DNA of 64,000 bases from Nectonema munidae (lineage: Eukaryota; Nematomorpha; Nectonematoida; Nectonematidae), in assembly GCA_030549495.1 (NCBI GenBank), contig JAUIRK010001010.1:62001-126000 (forward strand). Direction: 5' to 3'. Positions 44,791-56,720 of the stretch are shown here, one piece after another (within the stretch, counting starts at the first letter, position 1; each line of letters starts with the position of its first letter). The position numbers and the translations under genes are program-made. The notes under the pieces are model-generated. The model was not told the DNA's origin, searched no databases, and saw only the letters and a program-made list of their open reading frames with translations.

Positions 44791-45947
44791 GTTTAGTGCA
44801 GGGGCGCACATCCGAGGGGGGGCGAGGGGGGGAAAAAACCTCCCCCCCCCCCCCCCCCCCCAAAAATTTCTTTAGGGGGGGCCCCTGGGAGTTGCTGCTT
44901 GTTTATAAAACATGGATGATCGATTTTTTATCGAACATATTTTAGACAATGGGGGAGAAGCTATAGAATAATGATCCATTGCTTCAATAGCACACAATAA
45001 GTAAGCAATGTTTATAACAGTGTCTTCTTTTTGTTGTTTTTTTGGCCCCCCAAACACATGTTGATGATACGCTAGATTTTCTCATCTTCTGTCACAGTGA
45101 TTCTATTTCTCTTTCTCTCTCCTCTGTTTTTCTCTTCCGCTTTCTCTGCTAAAACTCAATCATTGACTCAAGCTCTCTTCTTTCATTCAAGCCCTCTTCT
45201 CTTGTTAAGCCTTCCTATCTCATTCAGTTCTCTTCTCTCTAGTGACGTAGCTAGGCTGGGGTATGAGGCGCCGTGCCCACACTCCTATGTACCGCATGGT
45301 GCCCCATGCGTCTTATGCGATATCAGTTTTTGAAAATTTCTCCAATGAAAGGATCAAGAAAGTATAAATAATGTTGCGCAAGTTTTTTGTTTTTAAATTG
45401 TGCCCCTTCTATCAACTTTTTTTTTGGCTACACCACTGCTTCTGTCTAATTTGCATTTAGAGTTAAATTAAAATAGTTTTTAATCGTTACAATTTTATAT
45501 CAATGAATATTATTAGACTCGCGCTAAGAATTTTATTTCAACAAAAGTCACTTAATCTTTATCACTACGTTTGTTACATTTTGTAACATTTGAAAACTTT
45601 AATTTTTTCAAGTCAAGAAATTTTTTTCAATAGTTATTTGGGAATGAATATTTTGATTATCTATTCAGTTTAAAATCAAGAATACTCTATTTGCTTAATA
45701 TTTGAGCAGAGATATTTTTTATAATGTTCGATTGTTAAATTTTATAAGTGTAAATAATCAAATCACTTTTTTTAAGAAAATTTGTTGATTATTATAATAA
45801 AAATATAATATCGAAACAAAATATTTCAGTTATTAAAAATGTACTTGATCTATTTATGACAGCTGTCAGAATTTTATTTGTAGACAGAAATATTCAAAAA
45901 AAACGCAATGATTTTCTTTTCTCGTATGCTTTGATTTATGTTAGTTT

Positions 45948-46292
45948 TGTCCTCGGACATTTCGCCCCATTATTTTCATAAGAAAGTTCGTCCCATGGAC
46001 AATTCGCCCCATTATTTTCATAAGATAGTTTGTCCCATGGACAATTCGCCCCATTATTTTCATAAGACATTTTGTTTCATGGACAATTCGCCCCGTTATT
46101 TTCATAAGACATTTTGTCTCATGGACAATTCTAAAAAATTAAGAGATAAATTGATTAATTTGAAATAATTTAATAGAGATAAAATAAACAAGAATATAAA
46201 TTTTTTTAATAATTTTACACATATAATAAGCAAAGATGGATGAAACTAATAGCCTATGAGACAATTTGTCAAGGGCGAAATGTCTGTCGACC
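45948..46292. mobile_element. Small element with 42-bp internal repeats, first copy
   Basis: Its ends read TGTCCTCGGACATTTCGCCCC and, reversed, GGTCGACAGACATTTCGCCC. After the left end come ~4 tandem 42-bp units (TTCGTCCCATGGACAATTCG then CCCCATTATTTTCATAAGA). 42 is a multiple of three, so one frame reads as a repeating MDNSPHYFHK peptide, which is not a gene. Uninterrupted sequence at 26140 and 48585 shows the empty site. The same site is occupied in the copy at 60487-60764. Confidence 0.8.
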
Positions 46293-46577
46293 GATATTTA
46301 AATAATTTTTGACTAGCTACTTAAACGTTGGCTTTTGCTGCTTATAAAAACTTGAAAATATCAAATAAACTCTAATTCTTTATGCCTCCTATTATTTTGA
46401 AATTATTCTGAGAACAGACGGTTCCATTTAATAGTTTATTTTGTTTCCTTTCTCTCTTATGTTAATTATGTAGCAAAATTTTCAATTTTGTGTAAAAGGT
46501 AAGGTGCAACGGATGTATTTTCATTGACCAGGCACTGATGTACCGCTTATGTCAAACTCTGAACAAATTCGTATCGA

Positions 46578-46648
46578 CGAGGAATCGAATCCAGAGGCTT
46601 CCGTGCTGAGTCCATCAACTCAACCAACCTGCCATGCCACCCATAGAG
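46578..46648 (-). repeat. tRNA-like segment inside composite hAT (copy B)
   Basis: Minus strand: an A-box-like GGCATGGCAGGTTGGTTGAG, then GATGGACTCAGCACGGAAGC and a perfect B-box-like GGATTCGATTCC. Same segment as at 25608 and 60108. Suggests a SINE-derived part of the composite. Confidence 0.5.
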
Positions 46649-47188
46649 TATGCTGTAGGGGATACATCAAATGAGTTTTCAAAAAACTTAAGTTATGCTC
46701 TAAAATTTTTTAGTTTTTTTTGAAGCTCTATAACTTTTTCTGATGGACTTTTTTTCCTTAAAAGTTATTATAAAAGGCAAATTATTGCAAAATGTTAACA
46801 GTTATTTTACTTTTTGTAGATTTTTGTAGCTTGTATCAATTTAGCTTTTAAACTATTTTTGAATGATGCTGAGTAAAATGAAATAATGCGATCTAATTTT
46901 TTTGTTTTATTTTTGTTTGCACAATTATAACTTCGTTTTATACCCTTGCCCCTGAATCAATCGCATTTTTTCATATAAACATCTCAGGGTGTCTAGTAGA
47001 CTCTTTGCCTTTAGACTACATTCACTCATATAAAACTATCGAACCTTCAGTTATTTGTTTTTTCTATGAATCAAATATCCTTTCATCAATTCCAGTAATG
47101 TGCCTGGTAGACTACTTTATTTTTCAAATGAAAAGCCTATTCCACCCCCTAACATTTTTGGATTTTTTTAAACTAGTGTATATTCGAT

Positions 47189-47789
47189 GGTTGTAGGTAA
47201 AAATGCCCCCAGAAAAAATGCTTTCGGAAAAATGCCCCTATTAAAATGTAGGAAAAAATGCCCCCTAATTTTTGATTTTCAGGATTTTTTTAATTATATA
47301 AATATTTTTATTTGGTACCGTTTTGAAAGGCTAAATTTCTAAAATTTCTTAATCTATAGGGTTTTTTCTTTATAAAGTTCTTGAAAACAATAGCAAATGT
47401 GCAAATTTGTGGGAATGTGTTCTTAAAATCAGTTAAAATACAAATTATATTTAGAAAGTGTTCTGATACATACAAAGTCCAAAAATATTTGCAGTTTTAT
47501 AAAAAAAAATTTTTGTATTTAAAAAATTGTCGTATGCTGAGTTTTTTAGTTTACTTTAATTAAATTTTAAATGTTTTAGATGAAAAATTAACTTTTTTTT
47601 AAAAAAAATCTTTATTTGACATATCTTTTTAAAATTTTAATTAATAATTTTTTGTGTTGGGGCATTTTTTTCGGGGGCACTTTTACTGGGGGCATTTTTT
47701 CCTACTTTTTAATTGGGGGCATTTTTTCCTACTTTTTAATTGGGGGCATTTTTTCCTACTTTTTAATTGGGGGCATTTTTTCTCCGTAC
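47189..47789. mobile_element. Small element with GGGGGCATTTTTTCC repeats
   Basis: The direct repeat TATATTCGAT (47179-47188 and 47790-47799) flanks it. Ends: GTAGGTAAAAATGCCCCC on the left and, reversed, GTACGGAGAAAAAATGCCCCC-like on the right. The right terminus repeats a 27-bp unit (CCTACTTTTTAATTGGGGGC plus ATTTTTT) about four times. The corresponding empty site is visible in copies A (near 24628) and D (near 59595). No coding sequence. Confidence 0.8.
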
Positions 47790-48075
47790 TATATTCGATA
47801 TGCAAATTTAATTAAAATATTTTCGCTGGAAGTATAGTATTTAAATTCACCAATTTTGAAAAAAATATATAAAGTAGTCTTATAAATTTAGGACTTTAGG
47901 TATGCGCTGAATACACTGTATTTTAAAGGATTGGTTAAATATTTGGTCTCCCGTGGTATTTCCAGACCACTAATTTTAAAAATTGCAAGAAAAAAATTTC
48001 GCCCCCCCCCCCCCCCCAATAATTTTGAGGATGTGCGCCCCTGGTTTAGTGCTTTTATCAACCCAATAATAGCAG

Positions 48076-48336
48076 CAGTGGCGGATCCAGAAATTTCTTA
48101 TAGGGGGGGGGGGGTGCGAAATCTATTTAAATTTTTTGTAATTTTGCTAAAAGTCTTCAGAAAATACGACAGCTGTATTATGTCTTTTAGAATCACTAAT
48201 TACTTATGTTTTCATATTTTTAACATTATTTTGCCATGAATAAATTGCAATAATTTATTTTTTATACATGTAAGGATCATTTTCGAAGTTATTTTTCATA
48301 GGGGGGCCTATGCCCATGAGCCGGATATCATCGGAA
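48076..48336. mobile_element. hAT-type MITE, CAGTGGCGGATCCAG end
   Basis: The left end CAGTGGCGGATCCAGAAAT matches the family at 22775-22958 and is followed by a G run. The right end is diverged (AGCCGGATATCATCGG) and no target duplication is clear. Confidence 0.45.
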
Positions 48337-48339
48337 TAG

Positions 48340-49174
48340 GGGAACCGTCTGTTCTCAGAATAATTTCAAAATAATAGGAGGCATAAAGAATGAGAGTTTA
48401 TTTGATATTTTCAAGTTTTTATAAGCAGCAAAAGCCAACGTTTAAGTAGCTAACCCTTATACGGTGATTTGGTAGCACTTGTGTTTCTTACATATTGTAA
48501 AGAATCATAGTATTCAAAAATGGTAACTTAATCACTTTATAAAATTATTTAAGTCTAAGAACACAAAATCATTAAAAAATTATTTAAACTAACATAAATC
48601 AAAGTATACGAGAAAAGAAAATCATTGCGTTTTTTTGAATCTTTTTGTCCACAAATAAAATTCTGACAGCTGTTATAAATAGATTTTAGCAACTGAAACA
48701 TTTTGTTTCGATATTATATTTTTATTATAATAATCAACAAATTTACAAAATTTAACAATCGAACATTACAAAAAATATCTCTGCTCAAATATTAAACAAA
48801 TAGAGTATCTTTGCTTTTAAACCGAATAGCTAGTCAAAATATTCATTCCCAAATAGCTATTGAAAAAAAATTTCTTGACTTGAAAAATTTAAGGTTTTCA
48901 AATGTTACAAAATGTAACAAACGTACTGATAAAGATTAAAAGTGACCTTTGTTAAAAAAAATTTTAACGCGAGTCTGACAATATTAAATGATATTAAATT
49001 GTAACGATTAAAAACTATTTTTCTCTCTTAACAAACAAATTTTCATTTGCAAAATGTTTGGTGTATTGATGGAACTAAATTTTAACAAAATCTCTGTGAT
49101 TAATTTTAATAGCTGAACTTTTGCTATCATGAAAAAAGTTCTGAAAATATTGGGGCTGAATGAGATAGGATAGC
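48340..49174. mobile_element. Composite hAT, copy C (internal fragment)
   Basis: Collinear with 25850-26480 of copy A and the reverse of 45480-46420 in copy B: GTCTGTTCTCAGAATAATTT, GCAGCAAAAGCCAACGTT, CAAATAGAGTATCTTTGCTT. It has no terminal ends and lacks the 42-bp-repeat element, showing the empty site. It is cut at TTAA 49175-49178 by a piggyBac end. Confidence 0.7.
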
Positions 49175-49178
49175 TTAA

Positions 49179-50530
49179 CACTAGAAAGACGAAAAATTTT
49201 TCCCACCTAGAAGGACCAAGCAATCTTTTTGACTGCTTGAATATTGCCAATTTTTTTCCTGAATCAAAATACATTATGATAATTTTAGAAAATATATTTT
49301 ATAATTATAACAAATTTTTAACAGTTTAAAAGTTTATTTTTGACACTTTTTACATATATTTCTTTTAATCACACTTCCAGTACACTTGCCACAAACATAT
49401 TTTTTGCATCTAATACATTTATCTTTGTTTGACATTGCTTTCTTTCTTCTTTTGTTTCTTCTCTGTCTTCTTCTGTTTCTTCAATTTCTTCATCACTTTC
49501 TTTTATCATATTTTTTGTAAGTTCTGTTTCTAAGTCTTGTATGTATTTTTTCCTTGTTATTTTCGAATTAAGAACGTCTTTATATATCACCCAAGCATTA
49601 ATTGCAGCTATATCGAGCATATTACAGAAAACATGCACAGGCAACACTGTATTGTTTCGCCATTTTATCAAAAATGTCAACACCGTACTTTGTATTATTG
49701 TAAAAGTTTTTTGTTTCAGGCTTATCATTTGAGTCTATGGATACACTTTTGTGCAAAGTACTATGTTGACACATTTGTTTTTTTAAATTTTAACGAAGTT
49801 AATGTACAATGAATTTGTTTTTCTTTAAAAACTTTTATGGTGGAAATACTTGCAGTTTTATCAAAAACTAATTCTTTGCATGCTTGAGGTACTCCTTTTC
49901 TTGAACCCTTTATCGTGCCAATGATACTTGTTTTTTGATCTTTCAAAGTTTTAGCAAGTTTAATTGATGTAAAAAAAATGATCTGTTGTAACGTTATAAC
50001 CTGGATTAAAAAAAGGTTTCATCAGTTGAAGAACAGCTCTTTCACCAAGTGTTTCGCCTTTTCTTCTTTCGTCGTCTTTACCAGTATAAATAAAGGCATT
50101 TAAAACAAACTTTGAGTCCACATCTACTAATAACCAAAATTTAATTCCAAACTTGTCTGGTTTATTAGACATATATTGTCTTATAGTACATCTGGTTTTT
50201 GAAGGAAGCAACTGTTCATCAACACAGAGATTTGGAGAAGGATTATAAACACATTTACAGTTTTCAATGAAAATATTAAAAATTTCTGAAATTGAGGCTA
50301 GTTTATTGTTAACAAGCCTAGAAATTCGTGTAGACTTTATATCAAACTTTAAAGCTATAAGTATTTCCTTAAATTTTTTTCTACTCATTGTATTTTTAAA
50401 TATGAAAATACCCCATTTTTTAGACCATAGGTCTGAAATCGAAAAGCTTGAAGCAATACTATGCAAACAAATCAGCAATTTCTGCAAATCAAACGAGACA
50501 TATATGTAAAATTTTCTGATCTTCGTTTTC
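49179..50530 (-). mobile_element. piggyBac element (right part uncertain)
   Basis: It starts at TTAA 49175-49178 with CACTAGAAAGACGAAAAATT. The body is a minus-strand piggyBac transposase pseudogene. The other terminal repeat was not found, so the right boundary is a guess. Confidence 0.6.
49345..50520 (-). pseudogene. piggyBac transposase pseudogene
   Basis: Minus strand, N- to C-terminal: WSKKWGIFIFKNTMSRKKFK, EILIALKFDIKSTR, then the catalytic core NLCVDEQLLPSKTRCTIRQY, MSNKPDKFGIKFWLLVDVDS, and NVTTDHFFYIN (first and second Asp regions). Next come TSIIGTIKGSRKGVPQAC, then WRNNTVLPVHVFCNMLDIAA, INAWVIYKD, an acidic Glu-rich stretch (EEIEETEEDREETKEE), and a C-terminal finger (KCIRCKKYVCGKC ... 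CKKC) ending at 49345. The core is open for 175 codons. Frameshifts separate the later parts. The third catalytic Asp segment is degraded. Confidence 0.85.
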
Positions 50531-50539
50531 GTAATTTCC

Positions 50540-51100
50540 TATCATTTTTAGTCTACATATTTGAATCAATGAATTCCTTTGTGCTGCAAGGAAAAGAGAT
50601 CAGAGTACTCCATTGCAATAAAAAAAATGACAGCTTTTGAAATGAAGCTGGGATTATGGTCTTACACAAGAAAAATTTGCTCGATTTTCGAGCATATTTT
50701 CTGATTAAAATAAGATTCTCGTTAAAAGAGATGTTCTGGAGGCCATGAAACACCGTTTTGCATATCTTAGCCAAGAAATTTTTCTTTATTTTCGAAAAAT
50801 ACGATTATTATTGATTTGATTAACCTTCCTTTACAAACTCTATGCATTTTTTACACCGGAGTTTTTCAAACGAGTTTTTCGTGAAATATGATAATAGCAA
50901 ACAATATCAAAGATGATATGTGAATTTTCGATTAAATTCATTTTTCCATAAAAAGTAAAAATTAAGCTTATAAATCTGAAAAAAATAATTATATGAAAAA
51001 ATATTATTTTGTAGGTTTTTTGTTTATAGATGGCGTTAATAGAAAAGTTTTAAATGTTAAAGATTTTTGTAAAAAAAACATTACTTTATTTGAAATTAGT
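50540..51100. other. Spacer between two piggyBac genes
   Basis: AT-rich. TTAACCTTCC at 50819 could be a terminus but has no partner that I can see. No gene. Confidence 0.4.
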
Positions 51101-52699
51101 CTACTTGCAATCAAGGCACAATACAGAGGAATGTTGCTTACATAAAAAGGCATTACACTTTTCGCACTGTCTTGTGGTTTTATTTTTCATCGAAGTACAA
51201 AAATTACGAGATGCTCTTTTAAAAGGTTCTTTATGCTTGTTGGTAATTCAACTATGGAAGCTCGAACTTTCATACTTTCTTCTGCTAAAGTGAATGGAAG
51301 TTTCTTTATAAGTAGTTTACGCCAATGTCTTTGTGTTTTGGATAATCCCGTGGTGAATTGAATATTCAGGGTACAAACATCAAGGTAATTACAATAAACA
51401 TAGCCAGTGACCATTTCCTGATTGGCTTGTATGCATGATATGCTTTCACCATTCTGTTTGGGATATCAACATCTTTTTTGTTTTCATTTTAAGATAGTAG
51501 ACTTTCAGGCTTAGAAGCGATATTGCTTATTTGTACATTTTTGTGTTGTGAAGAAAGTATATAAACTACTTTAAAGTTTCTGCGAGCGTGTCTTTTTGGA
51601 ATATAGGCACTTATTGCGACATAATTTGAGTAAATTGTTCTACTTTCACATTCATTCAATTTTATTTCTTTTAGATACGGCGGTCTGAAAATTATTGGCA
51701 AAAATCTTTTGTTGGCCATAACTGTTCCACAGACGGATATCTTCTTACTTTGAGCCCAGACTGCTAGTTCATGTGATGTAAAGAATTAGTCAGTGTAAAG
51801 ATCACAATCTGGAGGGACCTTGCTTTTTTCAAACAACCTTTTTAACAATTGATAAACCAGAAAAATAAGAGGAATCCTGTAAGCCAGATACATATATTTC
51901 AGGCATCATATAATAATAGTACTTGGAGTCACATATATGATAAAATTTGATGCCATACCTACGAGGTTTGTGAGGATCGTAAACTTTTACGGGACATCCT
52001 CCTCTGAAAGCCACAAGTTGTTCATATACTGTAACGGCTGAATGAGGAGTCCAAAACTTGGAAAAAATATTGAGAAAGTGGTTATGAATATAGCGAACAG
52101 TACTGATTTTATCATTTAGATCGCGAACTTCTTTATCATCAAATCTTATGAAAATATGAATAAGTGTAAACATTTGACGTCCAATAACAGCTCTCAGAAA
52201 TGGACTTCCATAAGAAGAAAAAGACTAGATGTTTTAATTTTCTGGTCACCATTTTGACCGATATAAAGCAGTATAGCAAAATACGACAACTTGACAACTT
52301 TTATAACAATGAATTAACTCCAAGTGCTTAGGGGTGTTGGATCTGAAAACAAGTGCAAAATAAAAAAAAAATTTGTAAAAGAACCTAATTATTATTAGAT
52401 TCTAGCTTTAGCATTGTCATCTTATATATGTATTGAATAATTTCAGGTGTCAAGAATGAATTGAAAATTTTTAAAACATTTGACTCATTTTTACATTCTT
52501 TCTGGTGACCAGGAGGAAAACGAGAAAAATTTAAATTTTCAACTCTTCCCCTGAGAGTAGCTTGATGTGACCAAGAATACTCTGTTGAGCCTGGAGCTAC
52601 TCGATTATCATCCATTTCTTCAGAAATATGAAGTGAAGAAGTAGAACGTGTGCTCGCTTCGCTTGAAGAAAAATTAGAGCTTTCCTGAGAACTTGACAT
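51101..52699 (-). pseudogene. piggyBac transposase pseudogene, second copy
   Basis: Start at ATG 52699 (MSSSQESSNFSSSEASTRST), a Ser-rich N-terminus like the 1593 gene, followed by PGSTEYSWSHQA (compare PDKTEYFWTPKR at 1593). Then IRFDDKEVRDLNDKISTVRY, VYEQLVAFRGGCPVKVYDPH, KPRRYGIKFYHICDSKYYYY (catalytic core; the expected Asp before EQ is replaced by Tyr in this copy), MANKRFLPIIFRPPYLKEIK, and a C-terminal finger CEKCNAFLCKQH ... CLDC ending at the stop at 51101. Frameshifts and stops separate the blocks. It belongs to the same subfamily as the element at 688-4248. Confidence 0.85.
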
Positions 52700-52855
52700 A
52701 ATTCAAAACTAGAGAGGAAGTGTGAAGCAGAAGTATGTGATGGATGATAAAAGTGAATGAGCAAAACAGTTGTAACAGATATGTTTATAATCAATACCAC
52801 AAAGTTCAACTTCTTTCAGCCATCAATGAAGCATGTCATAAACATTTTTGTTTAT
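52700..52855. other. Short spacer before the Tigger element
   Basis: Presumably 5' part of the piggyBac copy on the minus strand. No terminal repeat identified. Confidence 0.35.
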
Positions 52856-54439
52856 TGGGTATACACCAATCCCTCGATTACCGAGGTTTTAATTATCGCG
52901 CAAAATTTTTTGAGACCTGTTATCGTGCCAGTTTTGATTATCGCGGTCTTGTGCAACTTATGCGGCCGCAGTAGGGCTCGGGTTTCCATAGGCTTTGCGC
53001 CATTATTGAATTAAAAGTTTAATAAATAGTTTTTATAGATAAAGATTATCACAAATTCATATAAAAATGTTCATCAAAAAACTTTTTGTTGACTGAAATT
53101 TTTATTGTTTTTAATTCTAGCTTGAATTATCTAAGTTTTTATAGATTTTTTTTCAATTTAAGACAACTAATGTATAAAAAATTTTATTCTTGTTAGTTTT
53201 TTCCTTGGTGCCATCAATTTTTTGTGAGTTTTTAATCTTTTATTGATCAATTTTTTGTTGATATTGCACTTTTCAAAATCTTAAATTTATTTCTTTTAAA
53301 TTAAATTTTTATTTTTAAATTTAAATATTTTCTAAAATGAAACTGTAACAAAATAAAGTTGAAAAACATAAACAATAGAAAATCAGTAATTTATTATTTC
53401 GGTAAATTAATTAATAATAAAAATTTTAGTATTTTTTACTCTTAAATCATAACATCAGTTTGTGTGTTTTTTTTATTTTTCTTTCTTTAGAATTATGTAC
53501 AAAAAAAGAAACCATCAAGTGTAAAAATATTACTTTAAAAGATAAATTAGATATCATAAAACGCTTTGATAATGGTAACACTAAAGCTCAGATAAGTAAA
53601 CAACTAGCCTATAATGAGTCTACAGTTCGCACAATTTTAAATAAAAAGAACGAATATCAAAATAAGGGAAAAATTTCGTCTAAATTTTATTGTAATTAAA
53701 AACAATGTTAAAATGAAAGCCTTAAGTTTATACTCTTCATTAAAAAAAGAAAAATATCAAGAGGATGCTTCAATATTTTCTGCTAATAAAGGATGCTTTG
53801 AAAATTTTAAAGCTTGATCAGGTATTAAAAATATTAAATTATCAGGAGAAGCAGCTAGTTCAGATAAAAATGAGGTCACTATTTAATCGGATCAATTAAA
53901 AATAATAATTGAAAAAAATGGATACCAACTTGGTCAAATATTCAATATTGACGAAACCGATCTTGTTTGGAAAAAGATGCCTACAAAAACATACTTGGCA
54001 AGTAAAGAAGCTAATGCCCCTGGGTATAAATCATCTAAAGAACGAATAACAGTTTTACTTGGAGGTAATGCAGAAGGAGATTGCAAGTTAAAACCGATGG
54101 TGATTTATCGTGCAATGAATCCTAAACTGTAATCTGAATTCTCTTCCAGTAATTTGGAAATCACACAAGAGGGCTTTGATGACAAGACAATTGTTTGAAA
54201 AATGGTTTAAATTTTATTTTTGTCCTACAGTTGAAAAATATTGCAAAAAAATAACTTAGATTTCAGAGACATCCTACTTCGTTAAATACTTTAAATAAAA
54301 ATGTAAAAGTTATTATTTTACCACCAAATACTACTTCTCTGCTTCAACCAATGGATCAGGGAACTATTGCAACATTTAAAGCATATTATTTAAGAAGAAC
54401 CTTTGCTAATGCTATTAAAGCTACAACAGCTGATTTTAA

Positions 54440-56720
54440 CCCTAGTGCCCCCCTCGGGTCCATTTGGACCCAAAAAAATAGTAACTTTATTTTTTTAACG
54501 TTGTATTTTAAATCTTTCTGAAAATTTAGCTATTCCTTTTTTTGATTATTTAACACAACTGATAAGTATGAAACTAAAAAAAGTTTTCAATGCTTCAAAA
54601 ATTAACAAGTTATCTAATATACCGATTGGGTCCATTTGGACCCATAAAAAGAAAAAATGATATATTTGAATAATAAAATCATTTAATTTTATATAAAATG
54701 AAAAAGTAGTCAAATTATAAGTATAACACGTAAATGTCTGTGTTTACAAATACTAATTGCAAAAAAATATTGATTTGAATGATTGAAATGATATAAATTA
54801 AATTTTTTGTGTGACTAAATTTCAATTATATTACATATAAAATATTGAATATATATGCATATTTACATTATGTTTATATTATCATATATTTTAGATGAAT
54901 ATTATGTTTATATAATTTTTTTAGAATTTACTTTTCATAATTTCTTTTATTTTTTGATGTTTCAAAGCTGAAAATAAAATGTCTGAAGTAAGTATTTTTT
55001 ATTCTGAATCTTTAAGCTTTTCTGCTAGTTGTTCTGCATCAGATAACAATCTCTCTACAAATACAAGTGTCTCTTCTTTTTCTTGTGATTCTTCAATCAA
55101 CAATAATGATTCTTCAAGAACCTGTTCTTCTAAAGATGGTAAAATAGAATGAAATTTTATTGTGATAGTACTACTAGCAAGAATAAAAGTGAGAATATTA
55201 TCAAGTTAAAACCTGGACCAACAAGTTATGCTATTTCTAGAATATCTGATATTTTTTCTAGTTTCATGCTTTTTTTCCACAAAATTTTTTAAATATTATT
55301 ATCAAGTGTTCAAATTCTAAAGGTGCTTTAAAGTTTGGAGAGGAATGGAAGGATATTGATGAAACAGAAATTATAGCTTACTTTGGAGTTTTGATACTTG
55401 CTGGCGTTTTCCGTTCTAAAAACGAACCGACAAAAATCTTTGGCATCCAGAAAATGGAAGAAGCATTTTTCCAGGAATAATGTCAAGAAAAAGATTTGAA
55501 ATAATTTCAAGTTCCTTGAGATTTGACGACATTTCTACAAGAAATATAAGAAAAGAAACAGACAAGTTTGCTCCTATTAGAGATGTCTGGGAAGAATGGA
55601 GAGCAATTCCAGAAAAGCTATATAATCCAAAATTTTTCTTGACAATTGATGAACAATTTAGAAGCTACAAAGGTAGGTGTTCTTTTCGGCAATACATGCC
55701 TAATAAACCACACAAATATGGATTAAAATTTTGGATTCTGTGCGATAATGAAAACCATTATGTTTGGAAGATTTTAGCTTATCTTGGAAAGCAGCCCAAT
55801 TCTAAAATTGGAAAAAATATTGCAGAAAAAGTTGTGCTTGATTTATGCAAAGGATTGAAAGGACACAACGTGACATTTGATAATTTTTTTCATCTTTTGG
55901 ACTAAGTGAAAAACTACTTTCAAAGCACAAAAAACATCAATTTCAAGCATTAGAAAAAACAAAACTTCACTTCCGTACAACTTTGCTTGTCACAAAAAGC
56001 GTCCCCTTTATAGCTCAATTTTTTGTTTTACAAAAAACTTCACTTTTGTTTCTTATGTATCAAAGAAAAATAAATGTGTGGTTTTACAAAGCACGTATCA
56101 TCATGATTCAAAAATTTTAGAGAACCGGAAAAAACTTCCTGAGATTATTTCAGACTACAATAAGACAAAGGGAGGAGTTGATACATTTGATCAAATGTGT
56201 TCCAATTATACAGTGGGAAGAAAAACAAATCGATGGCCTATAGTAGTATTTGGAAATATTTTGGATATTTCCGCTTTGAATGCTTATGCTTTGTTCACCG
56301 AATTACACCCAAATTGGATGGAAAAATGTAAATACAATAGGCGTTTAGTTTTGGTAGAGCTTGGAAAAAGTTTGTCTTCAGCGATGATTGAAACAAGAAA
56401 AACATTACCCAGAAACGTTGCATCTCAGAATATTATACAAGTTGTAAAACCAAATCAAGAAATACCAAAAAAAGAAAACGAGGAAGATGTTATTTCTGTT
56501 CAAATGATAATAAATTTGCCACTTTTTGTGCAAAATGTACAAAATTTGTTTGCAAAAATCATCATCAAAAAGTGTGTAACCTTTGTATTCAATAAATTTT
56601 TTCAAATTTGTCATTTTTTTGATTTTTGAATGAAACCGCTATATTTTAACTAGTTAATATACATTGGGTCCATTTGGACCCAAAGAGTATATTCATTAAT
56701 TTTTTTTGAGGGCACAAGGG
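54440..56720 (+). mobile_element. piggyBac element with intact ends inside the Tigger
   Basis: TTAA stands on both sides (54436-54439 and 56721-56724). Ends CCCTAGTGCCCCCCTC and, reversed, CCCTTGTGCCCTC form inverted repeats. The palindrome GGGTCCATTTGGACCC occurs near the left end (54457) and again, with its first part, at 54629 and 56667. It contains a plus-strand transposase with a few breaks. 2281 bp, near full length. Confidence 0.9.
54979..56595 (+). pseudogene. piggyBac transposase, decayed but long open segments
   Basis: ATG at 54979 (MSEVSIFYSESLSFSASCSA), a Ser-rich acidic N-terminus. After breaks, 55480-55905 is open: MSRKRFEIISSSLRFDDIST, RDVWEEWRAIPEKLYNPKFF, then the core LTIDEQFRSYKGRCSFRQYM, PNKPHKYGLKFWILCDNENH, and NVTFDNFFHLLD (first and second Asp). 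56078-56629 is open: DYNKTKGGVDTFDQMCSNYT (third Asp), RWPIVVFGNILDISALNAYA. The C-terminal finger (FCAKCTKFVCKNHHQKVCNL, C) sits in a shifted frame and stops at 56595. It has retained all three catalytic Asp residues. Confidence 0.88.

Larger units (their letters stand above)
44799..48043. mobile_element. Composite non-autonomous hAT, CAGGGGCGCACATCC family, copy B
   Basis: A perfect 8-bp target duplication GTTTAGTG flanks it (44791-44798 and 48044-48051). Ends CAGGGGCGCACATCC and, reversed, CAGGGGCGCACATCCTCAAA form inverted repeats, each followed by a long G/C run. The 3245-bp interior has no transposase. It contains an element with 42-bp repeats (45948-46292), a tRNA-like segment (46578-46648) and another repeat-ended element (47189-47789). 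It is reversed relative to copies at 24401 and 58417. It interrupts a hAT transposase pseudogene. Confidence 0.9.

Noticed and set aside
45938-46168. Frame encoding repeated MDNSPHYFHK
   Set aside because: A 42-bp repeat unit inside a small transposable element, not a gene; the same repeat at 58441-58767 is out of frame in places.
50819-50828. TTAACCTTCC as a piggyBac terminus
   Set aside because: No inverted partner or adjacent transposase boundary could be matched.
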